Origin: Nonomuraea jabiensis
GTDB lineage: Bacteria; Actinomycetota; Actinomycetes; Streptosporangiales; Streptosporangiaceae
DNA: 64,000 nucleotides
Assembly: GCF_014204795.1 (NCBI RefSeq)
Contig: NZ_JACHMB010000001.1
Span: forward strand, 6,832,501-6,896,500
Reading direction: 5' to 3'
Positions 39,068-47,883 of the stretch are shown here, in pieces. Below the pieces are notes generated by a model, which was given only the letters and a program-made list of their open reading frames with translations, was not told where the DNA came from and made no database searches. The translations under genes and the position numbers were made by a program. The number at the start of each line of letters is the position of its first letter. Within the stretch, counting starts at the first letter, position 1.

Positions 39068-40728
39068 CCGCCATCCACGAACCCCTTCGCGCGCCGGCCA
39101 GGCCCATGACCAAGGGCCAGGTGATCGCCAAGTGGCTGTCCTCCACTGATCACAAGATCATCGGGCACCTCTATCTGATCACGTCCTTCGGCTTCTTCCT
39201 GATCGGCGGCGTCATGGCGCTGATCATGCGGGCCGAGCTGGCGCAGCCGGGCATGCAGTTCACCAGCAACGAGCAGTTCAACCAGCTGTTCACCATGCAC
39301 GGCACGATCATGCTGCTGATGTTCGCGACGCCGCTGTTCGCCGGCTTCGCCAACGAGCTGATGCCGCTGCAGATCGGCGCCCCCGACGTGGCCTTCCCGC
39401 GCCTGAACATGGTCAGCTACTGGCTCTACCTGTTCGGCAGCCTCATCGCCGTGTCCGGCTTCTTCACGCCGGGCGGCGCGGCCTCGTTCGGCTGGTTCGC
39501 CTACACGCCGCTGTCCAACGCGATCAACTCGCCCGGCATCGGCAGCGACCTGTGGATCATGGGCCTGGCCCTGTCCGGCCTCGGCACGATCCTCGGCTCG
39601 GTGAACTTCATCACCACGATCATCTGCATGCGCGCGCCCGGCATGACCATGTTCCGCATGCCGATCTTCACCTGGAACGTCCTGCTGACCAGCATGCTCG
39701 TGCTGATGGCGTTCCCCGTGCTGGCCGCCGCGCTGCTGGTGCTGGAGTCGGACCGCAAGCTCGGCACGCACGTCTTCAGCCCCGACAACGGCGGGGCGCT
39801 GCTCTGGCAGCACCTGTTCTGGTTCTTCGGCCATCCCGAGGTCTACATCATCGCGCTGCCGTTCTTCGGCATCGTGACCGAGGTCCTGCCGGTCTTCAGC
39901 CGCAAGCCGATCTTCGGTTACATCAGCCTCGTGGTCGCGACGATCTCGATCGCCGGTCTGTCCATCACGGTCTGGGCGCACCACATGTTCCCGACCGGGC
40001 AGGTGTTGCTGCCGTTCTTCTCGTTCATGACGTTCCTCATCGCGGTGCCGACAGGTGTGAAGTTCTTCAACTGGGTCGGCACGATGTGGCGAGGGCATCT
40101 GTCCTTCGAGTCGCCGATGCTGTTCTCGGTCGGCTTCCTCGTCACGTTCCTCCTGGGCGGTCTGACGGGCGTCATCCTGGCCTCGCCGCCGCTCGACTTC
40201 CACATCAGCGACACCTACTTCGTCGTCGCCCACTTCCACTACGTGGTCTTCGGCACCGTCGTGTTCGCCATGTTCGCGGGCTTCTACTTCTGGTGGCCCA
40301 AGTTCACCGGCAAGATGCTCGACGACAAGCTGGGCAAGCTGCACTTCTGGCTGCTGTTCATCGGCTTCCACACGACGTTCCTCATCCAGCACTGGCTGGG
40401 CATGCTCGGCTTCCCGCGTCGTTACGCCGACTACAGCCCGGCCGACGGCTTCACCGACCTCAACATGATCTCGTCGGTGGGCGCGTTCGTGCTGGGCGCC
40501 TCGACGCTGCCGTTCTTCTACAACGTCTGGAAGACCTGGCGCAGCGCGCCGAAGGTCACCGTCGACGACCCCTGGGGCTACGGCGGCTCGCTCGAATGGG
40601 CGACCTCCTGCCCGCCGCCGCGGCACAACTTCACCTCGCTGCCGCGCATCCGGTCCGAGCGTCCCGCGTTCGACCTGCACTACCCGCACGTGTCCGCCAA
40701 GCCGTCGGCGACGGAGGTCGAGGCCTGA
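39064..40728 (+). CDS. ctaD: Cytochrome c oxidase subunit I
   Basis: This 554-residue twelve-helix protein is the catalytic subunit of aa3 oxidase. Heme and copper ligands are visible: His in TMHGTIM, WFFGHPEVY, VWAHHMF and HFHYVVFG. The GTG start overlaps the ctaC stop as GTGA. It pumps protons while reducing oxygen in the membrane. Confidence 0.98.
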   Translation: MTAIHEPLRAPARPMTKGQVIAKWLSSTDHKIIGHLYLITSFGFFLIGGVMALIMRAELAQPGMQFTSNEQFNQLFTMHGTIMLLMFATPLFAGFANELMPLQIGAPDVAFPRLNMVSYWLYLFGSLIAVSGFFTPGGAASFGWFAYTPLSNAINSPGIGSDLWIMGLALSGLGTILGSVNFITTIICMRAPGMTMFRMPIFTWNVLLTSMLVLMAFPVLAAALLVLESDRKLGTHVFSPDNGGALLWQHLFWFFGHPEVYIIALPFFGIVTEVLPVFSRKPIFGYISLVVATISIAGLSITVWAHHMFPTGQVLLPFFSFMTFLIAVPTGVKFFNWVGTMWRGHLSFESPMLFSVGFLVTFLLGGLTGVILASPPLDFHISDTYFVVAHFHYVVFGTVVFAMFAGFYFWWPKFTGKMLDDKLGKLHFWLLFIGFHTTFLIQHWLGMLGFPRRYADYSPADGFTDLNMISSVGAFVLGASTLPFFYNVWKTWRSAPKVTVDDPWGYGGSLEWATSCPPPRHNFTSLPRIRSERPAFDLHYPHVSAKPSATEVEA

Positions 40729-41141
40729 TGAAAGTACAGGGTTGGCTGTTCCTCGCGTGCGGCCTGTTCTTCGCGGGTGTCGACGTCGCCTACTGGTTCT
40801 GGACCAAGGCGGCGACGGGCCACGGTGAGCCGGTCGGCACCACGGCCATGGCGATCTCGGTCGGGTTCGCGTTCATGGTCGGCTACTACCTGATGTTCAC
40901 CGCGCGGCGCATCGGCGCCCAGCCGGAGGACGACAAGCAGGCCGACATCAGCGAGGGCGCGGGCGAGATCGGGTTCTTCAGCCCGAGCAGCTGGTGGCCG
41001 CTGTTCCTGTGCCTGGCGGCGGCCTTCGCCTTCGCTGGCTTCGTGATCGGCTTCTGGATGTTCCTGATCGGGCTCTTCCTGGTCATCATGGCCATGATCG
41101 GCTTCGTCTTCCAGTACTACCGGGGTCACTTCTCACACTGA
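40728..41141 (+). CDS. ctaF: Cytochrome c oxidase subunit IV
   Basis: This 137-residue protein has four hydrophobic segments and is the actinobacterial oxidase subunit IV. It starts at an ATG sharing one base with the ctaD TGA. A strong terminator follows, closing the ctaCDF operon. Confidence 0.94.
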   Translation: MKVQGWLFLACGLFFAGVDVAYWFWTKAATGHGEPVGTTAMAISVGFAFMVGYYLMFTARRIGAQPEDDKQADISEGAGEIGFFSPSSWWPLFLCLAAAFAFAGFVIGFWMFLIGLFLVIMAMIGFVFQYYRGHFSH

Positions 41142-41156
41142 CCCGGGCTGCCTGAG

Positions 41157-41192
41157 CGGGCGTCTCCCTTGAGGGGGGACGCCCGTTTTTTT
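41157..41192 (+). terminator. Rho-independent terminator after ctaF
   Basis: GGGCGTCTCCC and GGGGGGACGCCC form a stem with a TTGA loop, followed by GTTTTTTT. It begins 16 bp after the ctaF stop. Confidence 0.92.
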
Positions 41193-41341
41193 GTGTTCTT
41201 TAACGGTGATCCGATGTGGTTATTCGATCACTGAGGGTAGTAATGAGAAGTCTGCTATGTGGACCGCCGCTAAGGGCCTTTTCGGGCACAACAGGGTGGT
41301 GAGCAGGGCAAGGGGTTCGTTGTCGGACGAGGGAGTCATAC

Positions 41342-42544
41342 GTGGGGCGCGTAGCGAATGGATCGGCCGGCCTGCTGGCGCTGGCGCTGCTGGCGGCGTG
41401 CTCGGGGGCCTCGGCCCCGAAGCCCGAGGGGGTCGCCATGGCAGGCGGGGCCCAGGGGCCCGCTGTGACGTTCTCTCCGCAGGACAAGGCCGCGAACGTA
41501 CCCACGGACCAGCCTGTGGTCGTCTCGGCCCGTGGCGGCACGCTCAAGAGCGTACGGGTGGACGGCGGCAAGTCCGGGGCGCTCAAGGGCGTCCTGAGCG
41601 CCGACGGCACCAACTGGCGCAGCACCGTCACCGCCCGCCCCGGGGCGCGCTACACCGTCACCGCCGTCTCCGCGGACGCCACGGGCAAGCAGACCCAGAC
41701 CACCAGCACGTTCTCCACGGTCAAGGGCAACAAGACGTTCGACATCCAGACCATCACCCCGAACAAGGAGGACACCGGCCTGACGGTCGGCGTCGGCATG
41801 CCCATCATGATCGCCTTCGACAAGCCGATCGCCGACCGGGTGTCCGTCGAACGCAACCTCACGGTCCGCAGCTCCAGGCCGGTGGAGGGCGCCTGGCACT
41901 GGTTCGACGACAGCCACGTGGACTTCCGGCCGCTGAAGTACTGGCCCGCGCACACGAAGGTGCGGCTGGAGGCGAAGCTGGCCGGCGTGCGCGGAGGGCC
42001 CGGCATGTACGGCAAGCGCGACGTACGGCTCGACTTCAAGATCGGCCGCGAGCAGATCACCAAGGGCAGCACCGACGAGCACGTCCTGTACGTCCGGCGC
42101 GACGGCAAGAAGATCCGCGAGATGCCCATGAGCGCGGGGCAGGGCGGGCTGTGGAAGTTCTACACCACCTCCGGCATCCACCTGGCGATGTCGCGCGAGG
42201 ACGCCACTCTCATGACCTCGCCCGGGATCGGGCCCGGCCAGTCGGGCTACTACTCGCTGATGGTCTACCACACCGTCCGCATCTCCAACAGCGGCGAGTA
42301 CGTGCACAGTGCGCCCTGGTCGGTGGGCTCGCAGGGGAACTCGAACGTCAGCCACGGGTGCGTGAACATCAGCCCGGAGAACGCGATCTGGTTCGTCAAG
42401 AACACGCTGATCGGGGATCCGATCATCATCACGGGGTCGCCGCGGAAGCTGGAGCCCACGAACGGGTGGGGGCACTGGCAGGAGAACTGGAAGGATTGGC
42501 TCAAGTGGAGCGTGCTGAAGGACGGGCCGACCATCACGTTCTGA
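41342..42544 (+). CDS. L,D-transpeptidase lipoprotein
   Basis: This 400-residue protein has a lipoprotein signal (LLAACSG, Cys20), two Ig-like domains (about 40-240) and a YkuD catalytic domain with Cys340 in SHGCVNIS preceded by YVHSAPW. It makes 3-3 peptidoglycan crosslinks on the outer face of the membrane, as in actinobacterial Ldt proteins. GTG 41342 follows GAGGGAG. It stands alone between the ctaF terminator and a repeat-rich gap. Confidence 0.94.
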   Translation: MGRVANGSAGLLALALLAACSGASAPKPEGVAMAGGAQGPAVTFSPQDKAANVPTDQPVVVSARGGTLKSVRVDGGKSGALKGVLSADGTNWRSTVTARPGARYTVTAVSADATGKQTQTTSTFSTVKGNKTFDIQTITPNKEDTGLTVGVGMPIMIAFDKPIADRVSVERNLTVRSSRPVEGAWHWFDDSHVDFRPLKYWPAHTKVRLEAKLAGVRGGPGMYGKRDVRLDFKIGREQITKGSTDEHVLYVRRDGKKIREMPMSAGQGGLWKFYTTSGIHLAMSREDATLMTSPGIGPGQSGYYSLMVYHTVRISNSGEYVHSAPWSVGSQGNSNVSHGCVNISPENAIWFVKNTLIGDPIIITGSPRKLEPTNGWGHWQENWKDWLKWSVLKDGPTITF

Positions 42545-43634
42545 TACCGATTCCCCCCCGCCGACCACGCCCCACCCCGCCACCTCCCGGCCCGTCGCGT
42601 CCCGCCCCGCTACACCCGACCCGCCACACTCGGGGCTGACCGGCCTTGGGGCTGGCCAGGCGCGGGCTGACCGCCCTTGGGGCTGGCCGCGCCCGGGCTG
42701 ACCGCCCTTGGGGCTGGCCGCGCTCGGGCTCGCCGCAGTCGAGGCTGGCCGCGCTCCGGCTCGCCCCAGTCGGGTCTGGCGGCGTCCGGGCTCACCGCCC
42801 TCGGGCTGGCCGTGCCGGGGCTCGCCACGCCCCGGCGCGGTGGGGGCTCAGCGCGCGCTCGCAAGGGCGGGACCCGGGCGCCCAGCGGGACCTGGGGCTA
42901 CGCGAGCCCACGCCCGGGCACGGCCGCCGATCCGGCCCGCTCTCGCTGCCCGCGCGCCTCAGCGCCCGCGGGTGCCCCCAGCGCCGCGTGTGCGGTCCCA
43001 GCGCCGCCGCGTGCCGCCCAGCGCCATCGTGAGCGCCTCAGCGTCACGGGTGCCCCCAGCGCCACGGTGCCCCCAGCGCCACGGGTGCCCCCAGCGCCGC
43101 CGCGTGCTGCCCAGCGCCGCCGCTGCCGCCCAGCGCCGCTGCGTGCCGCTCCAGCATCCGAGCGGCCCGGCGGCAGGCCAGGGCGAGCACGGCGCTATGG
43201 GGCCCATGGGGCTGGCGGTGGTGAGGAAGCGAGCGGGCGGGGGGCTCGACGTGGGAGGAGCGATGGCCTACTGCCCCGCTCGCTCTCCGCGCCATCGTGC
43301 GTGCCCCGGCCGCTGCGGCGCCGTCCCTGTCGCCGTGCGCGCTCCTGCGCTGCGACGTCGGCCCCGCCGCCGTGCGCGCCTCAGCGTCGGCGTGCTCCCG
43401 GAGAGGCGGGCGAGGGCCGATGTCCGTCGCTGGGGCCCGGCGATGAGCGCCGGGCGGTCCCCTTGGGCGGCGTTGAACGGACGAAGGGCGCAGTGCGGGG
43501 GGAGGCGCTTGGAGTGGGAGGCACGCCCCAGGGCGAGGGAGGCGTTCGGAGTGGAAAGCGCAACCCCGAGGTGGGGGAGGCGTTCGGAGGGGGAGGCGCG
43601 CCCCTCACCCTGGGGCGCGCCCCGGAAGGGACGG
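42545..43634. repeat. Repeat-rich non-coding region of about 1.1 kb
   Basis: This gap between the L,D-transpeptidase gene and trpD is built of degenerate G+C-rich repeats. From 42640 to 42850, variants of GGGCTGACCGCCCTTGGGG recur about every 30 bases. From about 42970 to 43160, CCCAGCGCCRC-type units recur. Long reading frames exist in several phases, but they translate to low-complexity Arg/Ala/Gly/Pro without recognisable domains. I see no credible gene. Confidence 0.7.
43502..43614. repeat. Three imperfect 37-38-bp tandem repeats
   Basis: GAGGCGCTTGGAGTGGGAGG at 43502 recurs in variant form at 43539 and 43577. The array abuts the 3' end of trpD. Confidence 0.75.
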
Positions 43635-44681
43635 TCAGGAGCCGTTGACGGTGGCGCTGACCTCGATCCAGCGGTCGAGGGTGGCGGCGGCCGCGCCCGA
43701 GTCGACGGCCTGGACCGCGCGGGCGTAGCCGTCGGTCATGGCGGCGTCGAGGTCGTCGCCCGGCCCGTTGAGGGCCACCAGGGCGGCGGCGGCATTCAGC
43801 AGGACGGCGTCGCGCACCGGCCCCGTCTTGCCCTGCAGCAGGTCGTGCACCGCCTGGGCGTTGAAGGCCACGTCCCCGCCCCGCAGCGCGCCCACGTCGG
43901 CGCGCGGGATGCCGAGCACGGACGGGTCGAAGGTCGTCTGCGTGGCCGTGCCGTCCTTGACCACCCAGACCGTCGAGGTGTCCGCGATGGTCAGCTCGTC
44001 GAGCCCGTCGTCGCCGCGGAACACCAGCGCGCTGACGCCGCGCTCGGCGAAGACGCCTGCCAGCACGGGCAGCATCTTGGCGTCGAAGACGCCGATGGCC
44101 TGGGCGGCCGGGCGGGCCGGGTTGGTGAGCGGGCCGAGGAAGTTGAAGATCGTGGGTACGCCGATCTCCTTGCGCGTCGGCCCGGCGAAGCGCAGCGCGG
44201 GGTGGTAGACCGGGGCGAAGCAGAACGCGATGCCCGCCTCCGCGGCCACCCGTGCTGTCTGCTCCGGGGTGAGGTCGAGCCGGATGCCCAGGTGCTCCAG
44301 GACGTCGGCGGCGCCGCACGAGGACGAGGCGGCGCGGTTGCCGTGCTTGACGACCCGGGCGCCCGCGGCGGCGGCCACGATGGCGGCCATCGTCGAGACG
44401 TTGACGGTGTGGGCGCGGTCGCCTCCCGTACCGACCACGTCGACCACGGGCCCCTCCACGCTCAGCGGCGTGGCCAGCTCCAGCATGGTGCGGGCCAGGC
44501 CCACGACCTCGGCCACCGTCTCGCCCTTGGCGCGCAGCGCGACCACGAAGCCGGCGATCTGGGACGGCGTCGCGGCGCCGGACATGATCTCCCGCATCGC
44601 CCAGGCCGACTCGTCGGAGGTGAGGTGCTCTCCGGACAGGAGAGCGGACAGCAGCGTGGGCCAGGTCGTCCGGGAGTCCAT
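43635..44681 (-). CDS. trpD: Anthranilate phosphoribosyltransferase
   Basis: This 348-residue enzyme transfers phosphoribose to anthranilate in tryptophan synthesis. Family motifs are VVGTGGD, NVSTMAAIV, KHGNRAASS and FNFLGPLTNPARP. ATG 44681 is preferred over GTG 44687. It lies outside any trp operon, next to the respiratory genes, as I recall for other actinobacteria. It may be co-transcribed with the receiver-like gene, whose stop is 6 bp before. Confidence 0.97.
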   Translation of the reverse strand: MDSRTTWPTLLSALLSGEHLTSDESAWAMREIMSGAATPSQIAGFVVALRAKGETVAEVVGLARTMLELATPLSVEGPVVDVVGTGGDRAHTVNVSTMAAIVAAAAGARVVKHGNRAASSSCGAADVLEHLGIRLDLTPEQTARVAAEAGIAFCFAPVYHPALRFAGPTRKEIGVPTIFNFLGPLTNPARPAAQAIGVFDAKMLPVLAGVFAERGVSALVFRGDDGLDELTIADTSTVWVVKDGTATQTTFDPSVLGIPRADVGALRGGDVAFNAQAVHDLLQGKTGPVRDAVLLNAAAALVALNGPGDDLDAAMTDGYARAVQAVDSGAAAATLDRWIEVSATVNGS

Positions 44682-44687
44682 GGGCAC

Positions 44688-45086
44688 CTACTTAGCGTTG
44701 AGTCGGGTCGAGGAGCGGCGCCGCATGAGGTCGGCCACGGTCTCGGCCAGGACCATGGGCTCCAGCGGCTGCGGCACCACGGCGTCGGCCTTGGACCAGT
44801 CGGCCAGCCACCGGTCGTCGCGCCTGGCGATGATCAGGCAGATGGGCGGGCAGTCGTAGACCTCGTCCTTGGCCTGGCGGGAGACGCCCATGCCGCCCGC
44901 GGGCTGCGTCTCGCCGTCGAGGACGGCCACGTCGATCTCGCCCGAGCCCAGCCACTGGTGGACCTTGGGCTCGGTGGCGCATTCCACGATCTCCACGAGG
45001 GGCACGTCGGCGGCCGGGCGCCTGCCGATGGCCTGGATCACCTCGGCCCTGGTGGCGGCGTCATCGCTGTAGACGAGGACCCTCAT
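44688..45086 (-). CDS. Receiver-like domain protein
   Basis: This 132-residue stand-alone response-regulator-like fold has no output domain. The acidic cluster is only partly kept (YSDDA; VLDGE at the acceptor strand), so phosphorylation is uncertain. Similar small proteins adjoin trpD/ctaE in other actinomycetes, from memory. The start MRVLVYSDD at 45086 fits that family better than the longer frame to 45182. Confidence 0.75.
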   Translation of the reverse strand: MRVLVYSDDAATRAEVIQAIGRRPAADVPLVEIVECATEPKVHQWLGSGEIDVAVLDGETQPAGGMGVSRQAKDEVYDCPPICLIIARRDDRWLADWSKADAVVPQPLEPMVLAETVADLMRRRSSTRLNAK

Positions 45087-45296
45087 CGTGTCGTCGGTGC
45101 TCCCAGTGGACGTCACTGTCGCGCTCGCTATCCCTTGTAGCTGTATGGTCACCTCGGATCGTACCGGTGCGCCGGTGTGCATTCCCAGGCCACCATGCCT
45201 GACAGGGGGTTTTGGGGCGATTATCCCAGGTTGCCTCCCGGTTTGTACCTGCTAACCGGGGGGTCGTGCGCGGGACCGACCACCGAAGCCGCAATA
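45087..45296. promoter_or_regulatory. Divergent promoter region before ctaE
   Basis: The 210 bp between the receiver-like gene and ctaE must contain the promoter of the ctaE-qcrCAB operon and one for the leftward pair. I could not pick clear elements or a good ribosome site for ctaE. Confidence 0.45.
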
Positions 45297-45950
45297 ATGC
45301 TGCCCGTGGCGACAGCATCCGCAATAACTTCGACGACGACAGCCCAGTCGTACCGCAGACCCAATCTGGTCAGTGTCGGGACGATCGTGTGGCTGTCCTC
45401 TGAGCTCATGTTCTTCGCGGCGCTGTTCGCGATGTACTTCACCATCCGGTCGGTGAGCGAGGGCAACGGCTTCGAATGGGGCCCCGCCTTCCACAAGGTG
45501 GGCCTCGAGGCCGCCGAGGGCGCTCACCTGAACATCCCGTTCGCGACGGTCAACACGATCATCCTGGTTCTGTCGAGTGTGACGTGCCAGCTGGGCGTGT
45601 GGGCCGCGGAGAAGGGGCAGGTCGGCAAGCTCCGCTTCTGGTACATCGTCAGCTTCCTCATGGGCGCGGTCTTCGTGGCCGGGCAGCTGTACGAGTACGC
45701 TGAGCTGGCTTCAGAGGGCGCGACCTTGTCCGCCAACGCCTACACCTCGGTGTTCTACCTGACGACGGGCTTCCACGGCCTGCACGTGACCGGTGGCCTA
45801 TTCGCGTTCCTGTTCATGCTGGGACGCACGTACGCCGCGAAGCGCTTCACGCATGAGCAGGCCACCAGCGCGATCGTCGTGTCCTACTACTGGCACTTCG
45901 TAGACGTCGTCTGGATTGGTCTTTTCGCGACCATCTACATCATTCGTTAA
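45297..45950 (+). CDS. ctaE: Cytochrome c oxidase subunit III
   Basis: This 217-residue protein has five predicted membrane helices and the family pattern SSELMFFAALFA and YYWHFVDVVWIGLF. It completes the aa3 oxidase, whose other subunits are encoded 4 kb upstream. ATG 45297 or GTG 45306 could start it; both have weak ribosome sites. qcrC follows 14 bp later. Confidence 0.95.
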   Translation: MLPVATASAITSTTTAQSYRRPNLVSVGTIVWLSSELMFFAALFAMYFTIRSVSEGNGFEWGPAFHKVGLEAAEGAHLNIPFATVNTIILVLSSVTCQLGVWAAEKGQVGKLRFWYIVSFLMGAVFVAGQLYEYAELASEGATLSANAYTSVFYLTTGFHGLHVTGGLFAFLFMLGRTYAAKRFTHEQATSAIVVSYYWHFVDVVWIGLFATIYIIR

Positions 45951-45964
45951 GGAACGGGATCTCT

Positions 45965-46774
45965 GTGACTAGGATCACCGCTTGGCGGCGGCATCCCCTC
46001 GCGAGATATGCCGTCCTGATTTTGGCGTTGGCGCTGGTCGGGATGGTATACGCCGCCTTTGTCCAGGCGGGTAAGCCTGCCGACGCGGCACTGGCGGCAG
46101 GCAAGGTCGATGACGTGGCCGAGGGCAGGAGCCTGTTCGTCAAGCACTGCTCCAGCTGCCACGGCATGAACGCGGAGGGCACCAAGACGGCGCCCACGCT
46201 CGTCGGCGTCGGCGCCGCGGCGGTCGACTTCCAGATGGGCACCGGCCGCATGCCCGCCGCCAACCCGGGTCCGCAGGCGCCGCGCAAGCCGATGGCGCCC
46301 TGGGTCGACGAGACGAAGATCAGGCAGATCGGCGCCTACGTGCAGTCGCTCGGCGGCGGCCCGCAGGTCCCGGGGCAGGAGCAGGTCGACCCCAAGCTCG
46401 GCGACGCCGGCAAGGGCGGCGAGCTGTTCCGCGCCAACTGCATCCAGTGTCACAACTGGGTCGGCGCCGGTGGAGCCCTGACGCAGGGCAAGTACGCTCC
46501 CAACCTCAACTCGGCGACCCCCACCCAGATCTACGAGGCGATGGTCACCGGCCCGCAGGCGATGCCGGTCTTCAACGACACGACGATCACGCCCGAAGAG
46601 AAGCGCAGCATGATCGCCTACATCACGCAGGTCCGCGCGCAGAAGGACCCGGGAGGCTTCGGCCTGGGGCGCATTGGCCCCGTGACCGAAGGTCTCGTAG
46701 CGTGGATCGCAGGCCTCAGTGTCCTCGCACTCGCCGCCATCTGGATCACCGCGAAGAAGCGACAGAAGTCATGA
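45965..46774 (+). CDS. qcrC: Diheme cytochrome c of the bc1 complex
   Basis: This 269-residue membrane-anchored protein has two c-type heme motifs (CSSCH, Cys62-His66; CIQCH, Cys159-His163), an N-terminal anchor and a C-terminal transmembrane helix. In actinobacteria this diheme protein links bc1 directly to aa3 oxidase, without soluble cytochrome c. GTG start; the stop overlaps the qcrA start by 4 bp. Confidence 0.97.
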   Translation: MTRITAWRRHPLARYAVLILALALVGMVYAAFVQAGKPADAALAAGKVDDVAEGRSLFVKHCSSCHGMNAEGTKTAPTLVGVGAAAVDFQMGTGRMPAANPGPQAPRKPMAPWVDETKIRQIGAYVQSLGGGPQVPGQEQVDPKLGDAGKGGELFRANCIQCHNWVGAGGALTQGKYAPNLNSATPTQIYEAMVTGPQAMPVFNDTTITPEEKRSMIAYITQVRAQKDPGGFGLGRIGPVTEGLVAWIAGLSVLALAAIWITAKKRQKS

Positions 46775-47883
46775 CAGACAACGAGCACGAGATCGAGCAG
46801 CCCGATGAGCGCGTACCCAAGCGCGTCATCGGCACCCCCGCGCCGGGCACCTCGATGCTCGGCACCGCGGAGGCCACGGACGTCGAGAAGGACGTCCCCG
46901 GCGTCACGCTGCCGGACGAGAGCAAGGCCCGCAAGGCCGAGAAGATCGTGGCGCTCTGCTTCACGATCACGTTCCTGGCCGCGATCGCGTTCATCATCTC
47001 CTACGTGGTCTTCCAGGTCGGCAGCCCCGAGGCGACCGGAGTGTCCAACTTCGCGCTGGGCACCTCGCTGACCGTGGCGATCCTGGGGCTGGCGATCGGC
47101 ATCGTGATCTGGGTACGCATGATCATGCCGAAGTACGCCCTGATCCAGGAGCGCCACCCGATGGCCTCCGCCGAGGACGACCGCGAGGTCGTCGCCGACA
47201 CCTTCGTCCAGGGCGCCAACGAGAGCGGCTTCGTCAAGCGCAAGCTGCTGCGCCGCACGCTGCTGCTGGCCGCCGCGCCCCTCGGCCTCGTGCCGGTGGT
47301 GCTGCTGCGCGACCTCGACAACAGCAAGATGCCGGGCGCGAAGTTCAACAAGATGCTGCGCCACACGGTCTGGGGTGAGAAGACCAAGGAGGGCAAGCCG
47401 CTCAGGCTCGTCGTCGAGGGCACCGGCCAGCCGATCCGGGCCGCCGACTTCAACTCGCCCGGCGGCATCCTGTCGGTGGTCCCCGAGGGCTACCAGCACG
47501 ACCTCAACGCCCTGGCCAAGGCCACGCTGATCCTGATCAAGTTCCGCCCGGAGGAGCTCAAGAGCGGCGTCCGGCAGAACTGGACGCACGACGGCATCGT
47601 GGCGTACTCCAAGATCTGCACGCACGTGGGCTGCCCCGCGGCCCTGTACGAGCAGAACACCCACCACATCCTCTGCCCCTGCCACCAGTCGACGTTCGAC
47701 GCGGCCGACGGCGCGAAGGTCATCTTCGGTCCGGCCGCCAGGCCGCTGCCGCAGCTGCCGATCACGGTCGACGCCGAGGGCTACCTGATCGCCCAGGGCG
47801 ACTTCCAGGTGCCCGTCGGTCCCAGCTACTGGGAACGCGGTGACGCCGAGCGCGAGGTCAGGGAGAAGGGAGGCCAGGCATGA
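46771..47883 (+). CDS. qcrA: Rieske iron-sulfur protein
   Basis: This 370-residue protein has three transmembrane helices (about 58-82, 95-117 and 160-180), as is usual in actinobacteria, and a C-terminal Rieske domain with CTHVGC (Cys283, His285) and CPCHQS (Cys302, His305). It moves electrons from quinol to cytochrome c. It overlaps qcrB by 4 bp. Confidence 0.97.
   Translation: MTDNEHEIEQPDERVPKRVIGTPAPGTSMLGTAEATDVEKDVPGVTLPDESKARKAEKIVALCFTITFLAAIAFIISYVVFQVGSPEATGVSNFALGTSLTVAILGLAIGIVIWVRMIMPKYALIQERHPMASAEDDREVVADTFVQGANESGFVKRKLLRRTLLLAAAPLGLVPVVLLRDLDNSKMPGAKFNKMLRHTVWGEKTKEGKPLRLVVEGTGQPIRAADFNSPGGILSVVPEGYQHDLNALAKATLILIKFRPEELKSGVRQNWTHDGIVAYSKICTHVGCPAALYEQNTHHILCPCHQSTFDAADGAKVIFGPAARPLPQLPITVDAEGYLIAQGDFQVPVGPSYWERGDAEREVREKGGQA

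Noticed and set aside
42646..43648. Open frames of 128-323 codons in the repeat island
   Set aside because: Several phases are open at once because of G+C-rich repeats. The products are low-complexity and no ribosome site or domain supports any of them.
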